A stretch of DNA of 64,000 nucleotides from Ruegeria lacuscaerulensis. GTDB lineage: Bacteria > Pseudomonadota > Alphaproteobacteria > Rhodobacterales > Rhodobacteraceae. The DNA is taken from NCBI RefSeq assembly GCF_013033355.1, contig NZ_WQDY01000014.1, positions 52,514-116,513 on the forward strand. Direction: 5' to 3'. Below, piece by piece: positions 1-9,622 of this stretch; within the stretch, counting starts at the first letter, position 1, and every line of letters begins with the position of its first letter. Under the pieces are notes generated by a model, which was not told the DNA's origin, did no database searches, and saw nothing but the letters and a program-made list of their open reading frames with translations. The translations under genes were made by a program, and so were the position numbers.

Positions 1-1
1 G

Positions 2-445
2 CTTTACGGAGCCGAGAAAAAGGTGCAGCTGCCCTTCGTTATGGGCGTCATGAGCGATTTGGCCGGTAAGTCTGAGGTGGAACAGCCTGCCGTCGCTGAC
101 CGGAAATTCCTGGAGATCGACGTCGACAATTTCGATGACCGGATGAAGTCGATGGCGCCGCGTGCAGCGTTTACCGTGCCGAACACGCTGACCGGTGAAG
201 GTAATTTGGCGGTGGATATCACTTTCGAAAGCATGGACGATTTCAGTCCCGCTGCTATCGCCGCCAAGGTTGCTCCGCTGAAAGAGCTGCTGGATGCGCG
301 GACGCAGCTGTCCAACCTGATGACGTACATGGATGGCAAAACCGGGGCCGAGGATCTGATTTCGAAAATCATGCAGGACCCCAGCCTGCTGAAAACACTT
401 GCAGCCCAGCCCAAACCGGGCGGCGACGCTGCCGAGGAGGAATAA
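2..445 (+). CDS. tssB: T6SS contractile sheath small subunit TssB (5' end cut)
   Basis: TssB (VipA/ImpB) pairs with TssC to build the cytoplasmic contractile sheath that drives the Hcp tube. The reading frame is open from the first bases of the window and starts inside the protein at LYGAEKKVQLPFV. The same motif sits about 27 residues into the second TssB copy carried by the fusion gene at 11773, so roughly that much N-terminus is missing here. The body, with LEIDVDNFDDRM, the PNTLTGEG segment and the LLDARTQL helix, matches that copy almost residue for residue. The last codons, GAG GAG GAA TAA, also form the ribosome binding site of tssC, three bases downstream, so the two subunits are translationally linked. 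Confidence 0.95.
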   Translation, partial: LYGAEKKVQLPFVMGVMSDLAGKSEVEQPAVADRKFLEIDVDNFDDRMKSMAPRAAFTVPNTLTGEGNLAVDITFESMDDFSPAAIAAKVAPLKELLDARTQLSNLMTYMDGKTGAEDLISKIMQDPSLLKTLAAQPKPGGDAAEEE

Positions 446-448
446 AAG

Positions 449-1945
449 ATGGCCGATCAAGAAGCCAATGTAGAAGCCGCCGAAGGCGCAACAGCGTTTG
501 GATCCTCAGAATTCGAAGCGCTGCTGACCAAGGAATTCCGTCCGAAATCGGATCAGGCGAAAACCGCTGTGGAAAGCGCGGTTAAGACGCTGGCCGAGCA
601 GGCGCTGGCCAATACCGGCCTGATTTCGGATGACGCTTTGCGCTCGATCGAAGGTATCATTGCCGAGATCGACAAGAAACTGACCGAACAGGTCAACCTG
701 ATCTTGCACCACGAAGAATTCCAACAGATGGAAAGCGCGTGGCGCGGCCTGCATTATCTGGTGAACAACACCGAAACCGACGAGATGCTGAAAATCCGCG
801 TGATGAACATCTCGAAGAAAGACATGCACAAGACCCTGCGCAAATTCAAAGGGACCGCATGGGATCAGTCGCCGATCTTCAAGAAACTCTATGAAGAAGA
901 ATTCGGCCAGTTCGGCGGCGAACCTTATGGCTCGCTGGTGGCGGATTACCATTTCGACCACAGCCCACAGGATATCGAACTGTTGGGCGAGATGTCCAAG
1001 ATTGCTGCCGCAGCCCATGCGCCTCTGATCACCGGGGCCAAGCCCAGCCTGTTCCAGATGGACAGCTGGTCGGAACTGGCCAACCCGCGCGATCTGACCA
1101 AGATCTTCCAGACGCCGGAATACGCCGCATGGCGCTCCCTGCGGGAAAGCGAGGATTCCAAATATGTCGGTCTGGCGATGCCGCGCTTCTTGGGGCGTTT
1201 GCCTTACGGTTCCAAAACCGAACCGGTCGAGGCATTTGCGTTTGAGGAAGACACAAGCGGTGCCAACAGCGACAGCTATAGCTGGGTGAACGCGGCCTAT
1301 GGCATGGCGGTCAACATCAACCGGTCGTTCAAGGAATATGGCTGGTGCTCGCGGATTCGCGGTGTGGAAAGCGGCGGTACGGTCGAAGGCCTACCCGCGC
1401 ATACTTTCCCGACCGACGATGGCGGCGTAGACATGAAATGCCCGACCGAGATTGCAATCTCGGACCGGCGCGAGGCTGAACTGGCCAAGAACGGCATGAT
1501 GCCCCTGATCCACCGTAAGAACAGCGACTCGGCGACGTTTATCGGCGCGCAATCGCTGCACAAGCCTGCGGAGTACGATGACCCGGATGCAAGCGCCAAC
1601 GCAAACCTTGCCGCGCGCCTGCCGTATCTGTTCGCGACCTGCCGTTTTGCGCATTACCTGAAATGTATGGTGCGCGACAAAGTCGGGTCGTTCAAAAGCC
1701 GTCAGGACATGGAAAGCTGGTTGCAGGACTGGATCAACCAATATGTTGACTTCAACGCCGACATTTCCGCTGAAGCCGAAAAAGCGCGCAAGCCACTGGC
1801 CTCGGCCGAGGTTGTGGTCGAAGACGTGGAAGGAAACCCTGGATATTACACGTCCAAGTTCTTCTTGCGTCCCCATTACCAGCTGGAAGGTCTGTCCGTA
1901 TCCCTTCGACTGGTATCCAAGCTACCGTCTGAAAAAGCTGGCTAA
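449..1945 (+). CDS. tssC: T6SS contractile sheath large subunit TssC
   Basis: TssC (VipB/ImpC), the large sheath subunit, is 498 residues, the usual family length. It forms the sheath with TssB and is recycled by ClpV. Family landmarks include LHHEEFQQMESAWRGL near residue 90, PRFLGRLPYG near 245, and a C-terminal part from about residue 395 (CRFAHYLKCMVRDK) that ends in strands of the type used for inter-subunit 'handshake' contacts. That C-terminal part is lacking in the TssC-like half of the fusion protein at 11773, so this gene is the better candidate for the working sheath subunit. The start follows a strong GAGGAGG site inside the end of tssB. Confidence 0.97.
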   Translation: MADQEANVEAAEGATAFGSSEFEALLTKEFRPKSDQAKTAVESAVKTLAEQALANTGLISDDALRSIEGIIAEIDKKLTEQVNLILHHEEFQQMESAWRGLHYLVNNTETDEMLKIRVMNISKKDMHKTLRKFKGTAWDQSPIFKKLYEEEFGQFGGEPYGSLVADYHFDHSPQDIELLGEMSKIAAAAHAPLITGAKPSLFQMDSWSELANPRDLTKIFQTPEYAAWRSLRESEDSKYVGLAMPRFLGRLPYGSKTEPVEAFAFEEDTSGANSDSYSWVNAAYGMAVNINRSFKEYGWCSRIRGVESGGTVEGLPAHTFPTDDGGVDMKCPTEIAISDRREAELAKNGMMPLIHRKNSDSATFIGAQSLHKPAEYDDPDASANANLAARLPYLFATCRFAHYLKCMVRDKVGSFKSRQDMESWLQDWINQYVDFNADISAEAEKARKPLASAEVVVEDVEGNPGYYTSKFFLRPHYQLEGLSVSLRLVSKLPSEKAG

Positions 1946-2041
1946 AATTGAGAAAGATCGGCGGCGAGTGAAGTGCTTCACTGCCGCTGATCCAAACCTC
2001 AAATAACTCAGTGCTATCTCTAATCTCCAAAGGAAACGAAA

Positions 2042-2536
2042 ATGGAAAACATCTTTATCAAAATGGACTTCCCGGGTGAAGCCCGCGAAAAACAGCACAC
2101 TGACTGGATCGCTTGTAAAGAGGTCAGCTGGGAAGTTTCGCGCACATTGGACATGGGCGACATGGGCACCACCCAACGCGGCTATGCGAATGCAAACTTC
2201 GGCAAGGTTTCTCTGCAAACCGAACTCAGCAAAGCGTCTGCCAAGTTGATGACTTATGCTGCATCGGGCAAAGCCAATGGTGAAATGACCATTCACCTGT
2301 GCCGTTCGGGCGATGACGAAAAGAAAGGCATGGAGCCTTATCTGATTTTCACTCTGCGGGACGCCATTGTGGACAGCTACTCGGTTACGGGTGGTGAGGA
2401 AACGATCCCGTCGGAAAACTGGACCGTCGCCTATCGCGGTATCTCGATCAAGTACAAGATCGCCGATTTCAAAACCGGCAAGCTCAGCGATTGCAACGAG
2501 TTCAAGTGGAACCTGGAAACCGGCGACGTCAGCTGA
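2042..2536 (+). CDS. hcp: T6SS tube protein Hcp (TssD)
   Basis: Hcp hexamers stack into the inner tube pushed out by sheath contraction. The 164-residue length and all-beta sequence fit the family; MENIFIKMDFPGEA is a typical start and the TLRDAIVDSYSV and ENWTVAYRGISIKY segments are characteristic of its later strands. The start codon follows AAAGGAAACGAAA. A leader of nearly 100 bases separates it from tssC, and an imperfect terminator-like hairpin follows. This would allow hcp to be expressed apart from, or more strongly than, its neighbours, as suits the most abundant T6SS subunit; that is an inference. Confidence 0.96.
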   Translation: MENIFIKMDFPGEAREKQHTDWIACKEVSWEVSRTLDMGDMGTTQRGYANANFGKVSLQTELSKASAKLMTYAASGKANGEMTIHLCRSGDDEKKGMEPYLIFTLRDAIVDSYSVTGGEETIPSENWTVAYRGISIKYKIADFKTGKLSDCNEFKWNLETGDVS

Positions 2537-2551
2537 TTTTCACCACGATCC

Positions 2552-2581
2552 GGGCTTTGGCGGCGCATGTCGCCCAAGCCC
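2552..2581 (+). terminator. Hairpin after hcp, possible partial terminator
   Basis: GGGCTTTGGCG pairs with CGCCCAAGCCC (one mismatch) around a short loop, followed by TCTTTAATT. The tail is a weak U-tract, so it may be a leaky terminator or mRNA-stabilising 3' end that raises hcp transcript over downstream genes. Confidence 0.5.
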
Positions 2582-2615
2582 TCTTTAATTACTATCCTGA
2601 CGACGCGAGGGCCGC

Positions 2616-3437
2616 ATGACGCCGGAAGACCATCTAAGAACAGGCGATCTGACTGCCACGCTTACTGCGCTGCAAGACAAAATCCGCGCCAATCCCGCAG
2701 ATGCCAAACTGCGGATTTTCCTGTTTCAGCTTTTGTGCGTTATGGGCGACTGGAAACGCGCAATCACGCAGTTGAAACTGAGCGCCGAAATGGATGAGGC
2801 GGCCACGATGATGGCCAAGACCTACCGCGAGGCGATCATCTGCGAAGTGTACCGTGAAAAGGTCTTTGCAGCCGAAAAGACACCCATGGTTTTCGGCGAG
2901 CCCGAAGAGTGGCTGGCCCACCTGATCGAAGCGCAGAAACTGACGGCCGGAGGTAATTTCGAGCAAGCTGCCGAAATGCGGGCGAAAGCCTTTGATGCAG
3001 CCCCTGCAACTTCGGGAACTGTCAACGGTGAGGCATTTGAATGGATCGCTGATGCAGATATGCGTCTGGGTCCGGTTCTGGAAGTTATTGTAAACGGTCG
3101 TTATTTCTGGCTCCCGTTTTCACAAATCGCCCGGTTAGAGATCGAAGCCCCCAGTGATCTGCGCGATGCCGTCTGGACGGCGTGCACATTGACTGTCGCC
3201 AGCGGCGGAGAAGTCGCTGCGCTGATCCCGACACGGTATCCCGGTACAACCCAGCAGGGTGATGATGCAGCACGTTTGGCGCGGGCGACAAGTTGGATGG
3301 ATGCGGGCTTTGATACATTTGTGGGCGTGGGTCAGCGTCTGCTGACAACAGATCAATCCGATGTCGCCTTGTTGGATGTGCGCGAACTGGTACTGAACGT
3401 GGCCACCGAGGCCGGGGAAACGGCAGGAGATGGCTGA
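2616..3437 (+). CDS. tagJ: T6SS accessory protein TagJ (ImpE family)
   Basis: This 273-residue protein has the ImpE/TagJ pattern: an N-terminal helical TPR-like half (LQDKIRANPADAKLRIFLFQLLCVMGDWKRA, residues about 17-50) and a C-terminal half with ADMRLGPVLEVIVNGRYFWLPF near residue 150 and an LIPTRYPG segment. TagJ proteins studied elsewhere bind TssB and are thought to modulate ClpV recruitment to the sheath. Its place between hcp and tssE is usual for ImpE-type clusters. The ribosome binding site is weak (GCGAGGGCCGC). Its last eight bases overlap tssE as ATGGCTGA, so the two are translationally coupled. Confidence 0.85.
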   Translation: MTPEDHLRTGDLTATLTALQDKIRANPADAKLRIFLFQLLCVMGDWKRAITQLKLSAEMDEAATMMAKTYREAIICEVYREKVFAAEKTPMVFGEPEEWLAHLIEAQKLTAGGNFEQAAEMRAKAFDAAPATSGTVNGEAFEWIADADMRLGPVLEVIVNGRYFWLPFSQIARLEIEAPSDLRDAVWTACTLTVASGGEVAALIPTRYPGTTQQGDDAARLARATSWMDAGFDTFVGVGQRLLTTDQSDVALLDVRELVLNVATEAGETAGDG

Positions 3438-3924
3438 GAAGACCCTTGCCGAACGCCTGCAGCCTTCGCTTCTTGATCGGCTGACGGACGATGCGCCGGA
3501 CCAGCAAAAAGAGGGGCGCGACGCGCGTGTGATCGACGTCGGAAGGCTTAGGGAAATCATCCAGCGCGATTTGTCCTTGCTTCTTAACACCACTGATCAG
3601 TCCGATCTTATCGATGAAGACGTTTACCCGCACGCGTCGAAATCTGTCCTCAACTATGGCATTCGCGAGACGTCGGGCGCCTTTTCCACATTGCGGCAAG
3701 CGCAACGTATTCAGCGTTCGATTTCCGACTCCATCGAGGTTTTTGAGCCACGGATCGTTAAGGGTTCAGTTGCAGTGGATTTGCGTTCTGAAAAGGGCTC
3801 GGGTGAAATGCATGTTGAATATGACATCCGTGCCGTCATGTGGGCGCAACCGATGCCCTTGGAACTCTATTTGCGCAGCCGTGTAGATATAACGACCGGC
3901 GAAGTCGCAATCGAGCGGAGTTGA
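3430..3924 (+). CDS. tssE: T6SS baseplate protein TssE (gp25-like)
   Basis: TssE is the gp25-like wedge component of the T6SS baseplate that links it to the sheath. It has 164 residues. A gp25/lysozyme-like fold spans roughly residues 35-150, with RLREIIQRDLSLLLNT, SVLNYGIRETSG and the C-terminal beta segment EMHVEYDIRAVM. The AGGAG ribosome binding site lies directly against the ATG inside the end of tagJ. The gene is followed four bases later by tssF, the usual tssE-tssF-tssG order. Confidence 0.93.
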   Translation: MAEKTLAERLQPSLLDRLTDDAPDQQKEGRDARVIDVGRLREIIQRDLSLLLNTTDQSDLIDEDVYPHASKSVLNYGIRETSGAFSTLRQAQRIQRSISDSIEVFEPRIVKGSVAVDLRSEKGSGEMHVEYDIRAVMWAQPMPLELYLRSRVDITTGEVAIERS

Positions 3925-3928
3925 CGTA

Positions 3929-5806
3929 ATGGACACCCGGTTGCTTAAGCACTACGAAACCGAACTGGCCTTTCTGCGCGAAATGGGGGCCGAGTTTGCG
4001 GCCGCTTACCCCAAGATTGCGTCGCGTCTGGGCATGGAGGGGATTGAGGTCGTCGACCCCTATGTAGAACGGTTGCTGGAAGGCAGCGCCTTTCTGGCGG
4101 CCCGGGTTCAGTTGGAACTGGACATGCAGTTCCCGGCCTTTACCTCGAACCTTCTCGAAATCGTGTATCCGCATTATCTGGCCCCTACGCCTTCGATGAT
4201 GGTTGCCCAATTCGAGCCTGACATTGGCAACGCTGCGCTAAAAGAAGGTTATGAAATTCCCCGTGGTACGACGCTGCGTTCGCATTTGGCCGAAGGCGAA
4301 CAGACAGCATGTGAGTTCACGACCTCAGCCGATATGACGCTGTGGCCCATCGAGATTACCGAGGCCGAGTATATCGACGGTCGAGGTGAACTGGTCGCAG
4401 CAGGGGTCGCAAAAGAAACTGACGCACGGGCTGGTATAAGGCTTCGTCTCAATCGGACCGATGGCGAGCCCATGTCAAAGCTGGCCTTGGACAGGCTTGT
4501 ACTGCATCTGGACACTCAAAGCGGCAAAGCTTGGGCGCTGCACGAACTTCTGGCGACACAATGTGTCGGTTTGACAGGACGGTCGACGGATCGACGTGCT
4601 GACTGGACCGTCCGCTTGACTGGAGCGGATGCGGTTCCCAAGGGGTTTGAACGGGAAGAGGCCCTATTGCCGACGCCGCGCCAATCCTTTGATGGCTACC
4701 GGTTGCTTCAAGAATATTTTTCAATGCCTGAACGGTTTCTGTTCGTAGAGCTGACAGAGTTGCAGCCAGCGTTGCGGCAATCAACGGGTACCGATGTCGA
4801 CATCTACGTTCTGTTGCGCGACGGGATGCGTGATGTTGCTCCGGCGGTCGCACCTGCAGCGTTCGCGTTGAATGCTGTTCCTGCCGTCAACTTGTTCCGT
4901 CGCAGATGCGACCGGGTGCACATTACCCAAATGGATATCGAACATCACGTCGTTCCTAACCGAACAGCAGGGCTGGACTTTGAGATTTTCGCGATAGACC
5001 GGGTAACTGGAATTCAGTCTGACGAGGAAGGGGACATCCCGTTTCGTGCCTTCTACAGCGAAACTGATCTGACGGCTGCGGGCGATAATCATTCGGCCTA
5101 CTACACGATCAAACGCCGTATGCGTCAGCGCAATGAAAAAGAACGTCTGCGCGGCGTGCGCACCTCGTATCTTGGATCCGAGGTGTATCTGTCTCTGGTA
5201 GACCGGGCCGAAGCACCTTATCCGGGAACGCTGGATCAGTTGGCGGTCGAGGCTTTGTGTTCGAACCGCGATCTTCCCATGCTTCTGGCAGCAGGAGGCG
5301 CGGATGTTTTCCACTTGCCCGAAGGGGGCCCAGTCAAATCCGTGCGCACTCCGGTGACGCCCACACGCCCTCATGCAACGCTGGCACAAGGCGATGCGGC
5401 CTGGAAACTGATCAGCCATCTGAGCCTGAACTACTTGTCCATCGCCGGCGACGGCAAGGAAGGCGGCGCTGGGGCGCTGCGCGAATTGTTGGGAATTTAC
5501 GCCCCTCTGGGCAACCGCGTGACGGAAAAGCAACTAGAAGGTGTTGTTTCCGTTAGCAGCCGTCCGATTGTACGGCGCATGAGCGACGAAGTTCTCAGCA
5601 CCGCCGTTCGCGGGCTCGAGATCACATTGGGCTTTGACGAAAGCTTTTATGAGGGCACCAGTGTTTATGTTCTGGGTGCGGTACTGGAACGGTTTTTTCG
5701 AAAGTACACAACCATCAACAGCTTTACGGAAACTGTTCTTAAGACCGAAAGACGAGGAGAGATTGCCAGATGGCGACCAGCGGCGGGCCTGGGCAGGGTC
5801 ATTTGA
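3929..5806 (+). CDS. tssF: T6SS baseplate protein TssF (VasA/ImpG)
   Basis: TssF is a 625-residue baseplate wedge protein that assembles with TssG, TssE and TssK. The start MDTRLLKHYETELAFLREMG and the following EFAAAYPKIASRLG are strongly diagnostic, as is the FPAFTSNLLEIVYPHYLAPTPS stretch near residue 70 (given only as landmarks). The full length fits the family. Its last 37 bases overlap tssG, whose start lies inside it, which suggests coupled translation of the two partners at a fixed ratio. Confidence 0.96.
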   Translation: MDTRLLKHYETELAFLREMGAEFAAAYPKIASRLGMEGIEVVDPYVERLLEGSAFLAARVQLELDMQFPAFTSNLLEIVYPHYLAPTPSMMVAQFEPDIGNAALKEGYEIPRGTTLRSHLAEGEQTACEFTTSADMTLWPIEITEAEYIDGRGELVAAGVAKETDARAGIRLRLNRTDGEPMSKLALDRLVLHLDTQSGKAWALHELLATQCVGLTGRSTDRRADWTVRLTGADAVPKGFEREEALLPTPRQSFDGYRLLQEYFSMPERFLFVELTELQPALRQSTGTDVDIYVLLRDGMRDVAPAVAPAAFALNAVPAVNLFRRRCDRVHITQMDIEHHVVPNRTAGLDFEIFAIDRVTGIQSDEEGDIPFRAFYSETDLTAAGDNHSAYYTIKRRMRQRNEKERLRGVRTSYLGSEVYLSLVDRAEAPYPGTLDQLAVEALCSNRDLPMLLAAGGADVFHLPEGGPVKSVRTPVTPTRPHATLAQGDAAWKLISHLSLNYLSIAGDGKEGGAGALRELLGIYAPLGNRVTEKQLEGVVSVSSRPIVRRMSDEVLSTAVRGLEITLGFDESFYEGTSVYVLGAVLERFFRKYTTINSFTETVLKTERRGEIARWRPAAGLGRVI

Positions 5807-6837
5807 ACCTGCTTGCCGCTCTGGCGGCACATCCTGAAAGGCATCACGTCTTTCAAGCGCTTCGCGTGATCGAGGCGCATTACGCCGACGCGCCGCGTCT
5901 GGGTGAATCCCGCCGTCCGCACGAAGACAAGGTGCGACTGGGTCAGGACGTGTCGTTGGCCTTTCCGCCCACCACGCTGACCCGGTTCGAACCGGCAACG
6001 GACGGCGCACCCGGTAAGCTGAGCAATTTGTTTTTTGGCTATTTCGGCCCGCAAGGGCCTTTACCGCTGCATCTGACGGAATTCGCTCGAGACCGGTTGC
6101 GTAACCACCGAGATCCGACCTTTGTCGCCTTTACCGACATGCTGACGCATCGAATGATGAGTTTGCTTTACCGGGCATGGTCGGCCGCTGAACCAGCCCC
6201 CAGTTTTGACCGTGGGGATGATCCCTTCGAACAACGCGTTGCCGCTTTGGCCGGGTTCAAGGGAGACGGGTTCGATGACCGGGACGAAATGCCTGACATG
6301 TTGCGTCGGTTTTTCGCCGGACATCTGGGATCAGGAACCAAGACCGTCGAAGGGCTTATCGCGATTCTGTCTGATTATTTCGGAGTCGAGGCTCATGTGC
6401 AGCAATTCGTCGGCAGCTGGCTTGAACTTGAACCCGACGATACATGGCAGTTGGGTGGACCCGCGCGTTTGGGGCAGTCCACAAGTATTGGCAACCGGGT
6501 TTGGTCGCGCTCTGCCAAGTTTCGCATCCGACTGGGGCCGGTCTCTTTCGAGGATTACAAACGCCTTCTGCCCGGAGGTTTATCGCAAAAACGGCTCGAG
6601 TCCATTCTTCGCACGTATGTCGGAGATACACTGGATTGGGAGGTCAATCTGGTGTTGACCGGTGACGAAGTCCCACGCGCCTCGCTAGGCGGTACAACGC
6701 AGCTGGGCCATACAAGCTGGATCAGAACCCGCGACGACCCGGATGAAATGCGTCCGGATGTAGACGATCTGATCCTCTACCCCGGATATATGAACCAAGA
6801 ATTTGAGGCCGCTGAACCGGCCCATAACGAGAGGTAA
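5770..6837 (+). CDS. tssG: T6SS baseplate protein TssG (VasB/ImpH)
   Basis: TssG, 355 residues, is the baseplate partner of TssF. Recognisable segments are the ALRVIEAHYADAPRLGES-like motif near residue 35, the YFGPQGPLPLHLTEFARDR motif near residue 90, and the late LGPVSFEDYKRLLPGG. The ATG is preceded by GAGGAGAGATTGCCAG inside the 3' end of tssF. A later ATG is not needed, because the preceding residues (HLNLLAALAAHPERHHVFQ) belong to the family fold. clpV begins just beyond its TAA. Confidence 0.95.
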   Translation: MATSGGPGQGHLNLLAALAAHPERHHVFQALRVIEAHYADAPRLGESRRPHEDKVRLGQDVSLAFPPTTLTRFEPATDGAPGKLSNLFFGYFGPQGPLPLHLTEFARDRLRNHRDPTFVAFTDMLTHRMMSLLYRAWSAAEPAPSFDRGDDPFEQRVAALAGFKGDGFDDRDEMPDMLRRFFAGHLGSGTKTVEGLIAILSDYFGVEAHVQQFVGSWLELEPDDTWQLGGPARLGQSTSIGNRVWSRSAKFRIRLGPVSFEDYKRLLPGGLSQKRLESILRTYVGDTLDWEVNLVLTGDEVPRASLGGTTQLGHTSWIRTRDDPDEMRPDVDDLILYPGYMNQEFEAAEPAHNER

Positions 6838-6842
6838 TGAAG

Positions 6843-9560
6843 ATGACGGAAATCAGCCGCGTGTCGCTGTTCGGCAAGCTGAACAAGCTGGGCTATCAGG
6901 CGATCGAAGGGGCCACCGTGTTCTGCAAGATGCGGGGCAACCCTTATGTCGAAATTCAGCACTGGCTGCACCAGATTCTGAACGGTCAGGACAGTGATAT
7001 TCACCGCATCATCCAGCACTATGATTTGGACCCCGGCAAGATCGCGTCCGAACTAACCCGTTCGCTGGATATGTTGCCGCGTGGGGCGTCCTCGATCTCG
7101 GACCTAAGCGATCATCTGATGGACGCGATGGAGCGCGGCTGGGTCTGGGGCTCGCTTCTGTATTCCGACAGCAAGGTGCGCACCGGCTATCTGATCCTTG
7201 GTATGCTGAAGACGCCTGCGTTGCGCAACATTCTGGCCAGCATGTCGCCAGAACTGGCCAAGATCGGTGCCGATGATCTGGCCGACAAGTTTGCCGAAGC
7301 CACCGATGGCTCGCCCGAGGACACGCTGGGCGCGCAGGATGGTTCAAACGTCGGTGGCGGGGCCGAGCCGGGCGAGGCCAGCGGCGCGATGGCCCCCGGT
7401 GCCATGGGCAAGGGTGAGGCGCTGGAGCAGTTCTGCACCGACCTGACCGAACAGGCTCGCAACGGTGAGATTGATCCGATCGTGGGTCGTGACGAAGAAA
7501 TTCGACAGATCGTCGATGTGCTGATGCGCCGCCGCCAGAACAACCCGATCCTGACCGGTGAGGCCGGGGTGGGTAAGACCGCCGTGGTCGAGGGCTTTGC
7601 CCTGCGCATCGCGCGCGGCGACGTTCCGCCCGCTTTGAAAGATGTACGCCTGTTGGTGCTGGATGTGGGCCTATTACAGGCCGGTGCCTCCATGAAGGGC
7701 GAGTTTGAAAATCGTCTGCGTCAGGTGATTGACGAGGTTCAGGCCAGCCCGACGCCCATCGTGATGTTTGTCGATGAAACCCACACATTGGTCGGGGCAG
7801 GGGGTGCTGCAGGAACTGGCGACGCGGCCAACCTGCTGAAACCGGCGCTTGCACGGGGCACGTTGCGCACCATTGGCGCGACCACATGGGCCGAATACAA
7901 GAAATACATCGAAAAAGACCCGGCTCTGACCCGGCGATTCCAAGTTGTACACGTCGAAGAGCCCGATATCCCCAAGGCGGTTCTGATGATGCGCGGAATT
8001 GCCTCGATGCTGGAAAAACACCACCGCGTACAAGTTCTGGACGAAGGGATCGAGGCGGCTGTCACGCTTTCCGCCCGCTATATCCCCGCACGGCAGTTGC
8101 CGGACAAATCGGTCAGCCTGCTTGATACGGCTTGTGCGCGGGTCGCGGTGTCTCAGCACGCGGTGCCCGCCGAGGTGGATGATAGCCAACGCCGGATTGA
8201 GGCCCTGACCACCGAGTTGGAGATCATCGAACGGGATGAAACCGCCGGATATGACGTGGCCGACCGGCGCGAGGCGGTGAATGTTGCGAAAGAGGCGGAA
8301 GAGGCGCGGTTGGCCGAACTCAACGGGCGTTGGGAGGCTGAGAAGAAAGTGGTCGAGGAAATCCTCGACCTGCGAGCTAAGCTGCGCGCAGGCGGGCAGG
8401 AGGTCGAAGGCACCGGCACCGCAGAGGGCGAAGCCGCGACCGAAGAAGCGCCGGATGCACAATCCATCGACCGCGATGCGCTGCTGGCGGAGCTAAAAGC
8501 CAAGAACAACGAGTTGGAAGAACTGCAGGGCGACAGCCCCCTGATCTTGCCCATCGTTGATCATCAGGCGGTGGCGAGTGTCGTTGGCGATTGGACCGGC
8601 ATCCCCGTGGGTCGAATGGTCAAGGATGAGATCGAGACGATCCTGAACCTTGAAACCCGTCTGGCCCAACGCGTCATCGGTCAGGACCACGCGATGAAGA
8701 TGATCGCTAAGCGGGTGCAGACCAGCCGCGCGGGGCTCGACAATCCCAACAAGCCCATCGGTGTCTTTATGCTCGCAGGTACCTCGGGCGTCGGTAAAAC
8801 CGAAACCGCGTTGGCGCTGGCCGAGGTGCTTTACGGTGGTGAACAGAACGTCATTACCATTAACATGTCCGAATATCAGGAGGCCCATACGGTCAGCAGC
8901 CTAAAAGGCGCGCCTCCGGGTTATGTCGGCTATGGCGAGGGCGGCGTTTTGACCGAGGCAGTGCGGCGCAAACCGTATTCCGTTGTGCTGTTGGATGAGG
9001 TCGAAAAGGCCCACCCCGACGTGCACGAGATCTTCTTTCAGGTCTTCGACAAGGGCGTGATGGAGGATGGCGAAGGCCGTGTGATCGACTTCAAGAACAC
9101 GCTGATCCTGCTGACCTCGAACGTCGGCACCGAAATGATCATGGATATGTGCGCCGATCCCGACCTGATGCCGGAACCCGAAGGCATGGCCAAGGCGCTG
9201 CGCGACCCGCTGCTGAAAGTGTTCCCACCTGCGCTGCTGGGACGTCTGGTGACGATCCCATATTATCCGCTCAGCCCCGATATGCTGGGCGAGATCACCA
9301 AGCTGCAACTGGGCCGCATTAAGAAACGCGTGCAAGAGGCGCACGGTGTGCCGTTCGAGTACACGGATGCGGTGGTCGAAGAGATCGTCAACCGCTGTCA
9401 GGAATTGGACAGCGGAGGGCGTATGATCGACGCGATTGTGACCAACACGATGCTGCCCGATATCTCGGCTGAGTTCCTGAAAAGAATGATGGAGGGCCAA
9501 GAAGTTAGCAAAGTCGTGATCAATGTCACAGACGGCGACTTCACTTATGGATTTGACTGA
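6843..9560 (+). CDS. clpV: T6SS sheath-recycling AAA+ ATPase ClpV (TssH)
   Basis: ClpV disassembles contracted TssBC sheath using ATP. It has an N-terminal Clp-N-like region (about 1-160), a first AAA+ domain with Walker A GEAGVGKT (239-246), a coiled middle domain (about 400-550) and a second AAA+ domain with Walker A GTSGVGKT (646-653) and Walker B VVLLDEVEKAHPDV. Two ATGs compete: 6837 overlaps the tssG stop, but its GAGAGG site is only two bases away, whereas the ATG at 6843 has eight bases of spacing and is chosen. Length 905 residues is normal. The middle domain carries an acidic insert (EGTGTAEGEAATEEAPDAQ). Confidence 0.97.
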   Translation: MTEISRVSLFGKLNKLGYQAIEGATVFCKMRGNPYVEIQHWLHQILNGQDSDIHRIIQHYDLDPGKIASELTRSLDMLPRGASSISDLSDHLMDAMERGWVWGSLLYSDSKVRTGYLILGMLKTPALRNILASMSPELAKIGADDLADKFAEATDGSPEDTLGAQDGSNVGGGAEPGEASGAMAPGAMGKGEALEQFCTDLTEQARNGEIDPIVGRDEEIRQIVDVLMRRRQNNPILTGEAGVGKTAVVEGFALRIARGDVPPALKDVRLLVLDVGLLQAGASMKGEFENRLRQVIDEVQASPTPIVMFVDETHTLVGAGGAAGTGDAANLLKPALARGTLRTIGATTWAEYKKYIEKDPALTRRFQVVHVEEPDIPKAVLMMRGIASMLEKHHRVQVLDEGIEAAVTLSARYIPARQLPDKSVSLLDTACARVAVSQHAVPAEVDDSQRRIEALTTELEIIERDETAGYDVADRREAVNVAKEAEEARLAELNGRWEAEKKVVEEILDLRAKLRAGGQEVEGTGTAEGEAATEEAPDAQSIDRDALLAELKAKNNELEELQGDSPLILPIVDHQAVASVVGDWTGIPVGRMVKDEIETILNLETRLAQRVIGQDHAMKMIAKRVQTSRAGLDNPNKPIGVFMLAGTSGVGKTETALALAEVLYGGEQNVITINMSEYQEAHTVSSLKGAPPGYVGYGEGGVLTEAVRRKPYSVVLLDEVEKAHPDVHEIFFQVFDKGVMEDGEGRVIDFKNTLILLTSNVGTEMIMDMCADPDLMPEPEGMAKALRDPLLKVFPPALLGRLVTIPYYPLSPDMLGEITKLQLGRIKKRVQEAHGVPFEYTDAVVEEIVNRCQELDSGGRMIDAIVTNTMLPDISAEFLKRMMEGQEVSKVVINVTDGDFTYGFD

Positions 9561-9622
9561 GCGAGACCGCGCTTTTGACGGATCACAAACCAAAAGAATT
9601 TCGCCAGTGGAGGACCCCCTAG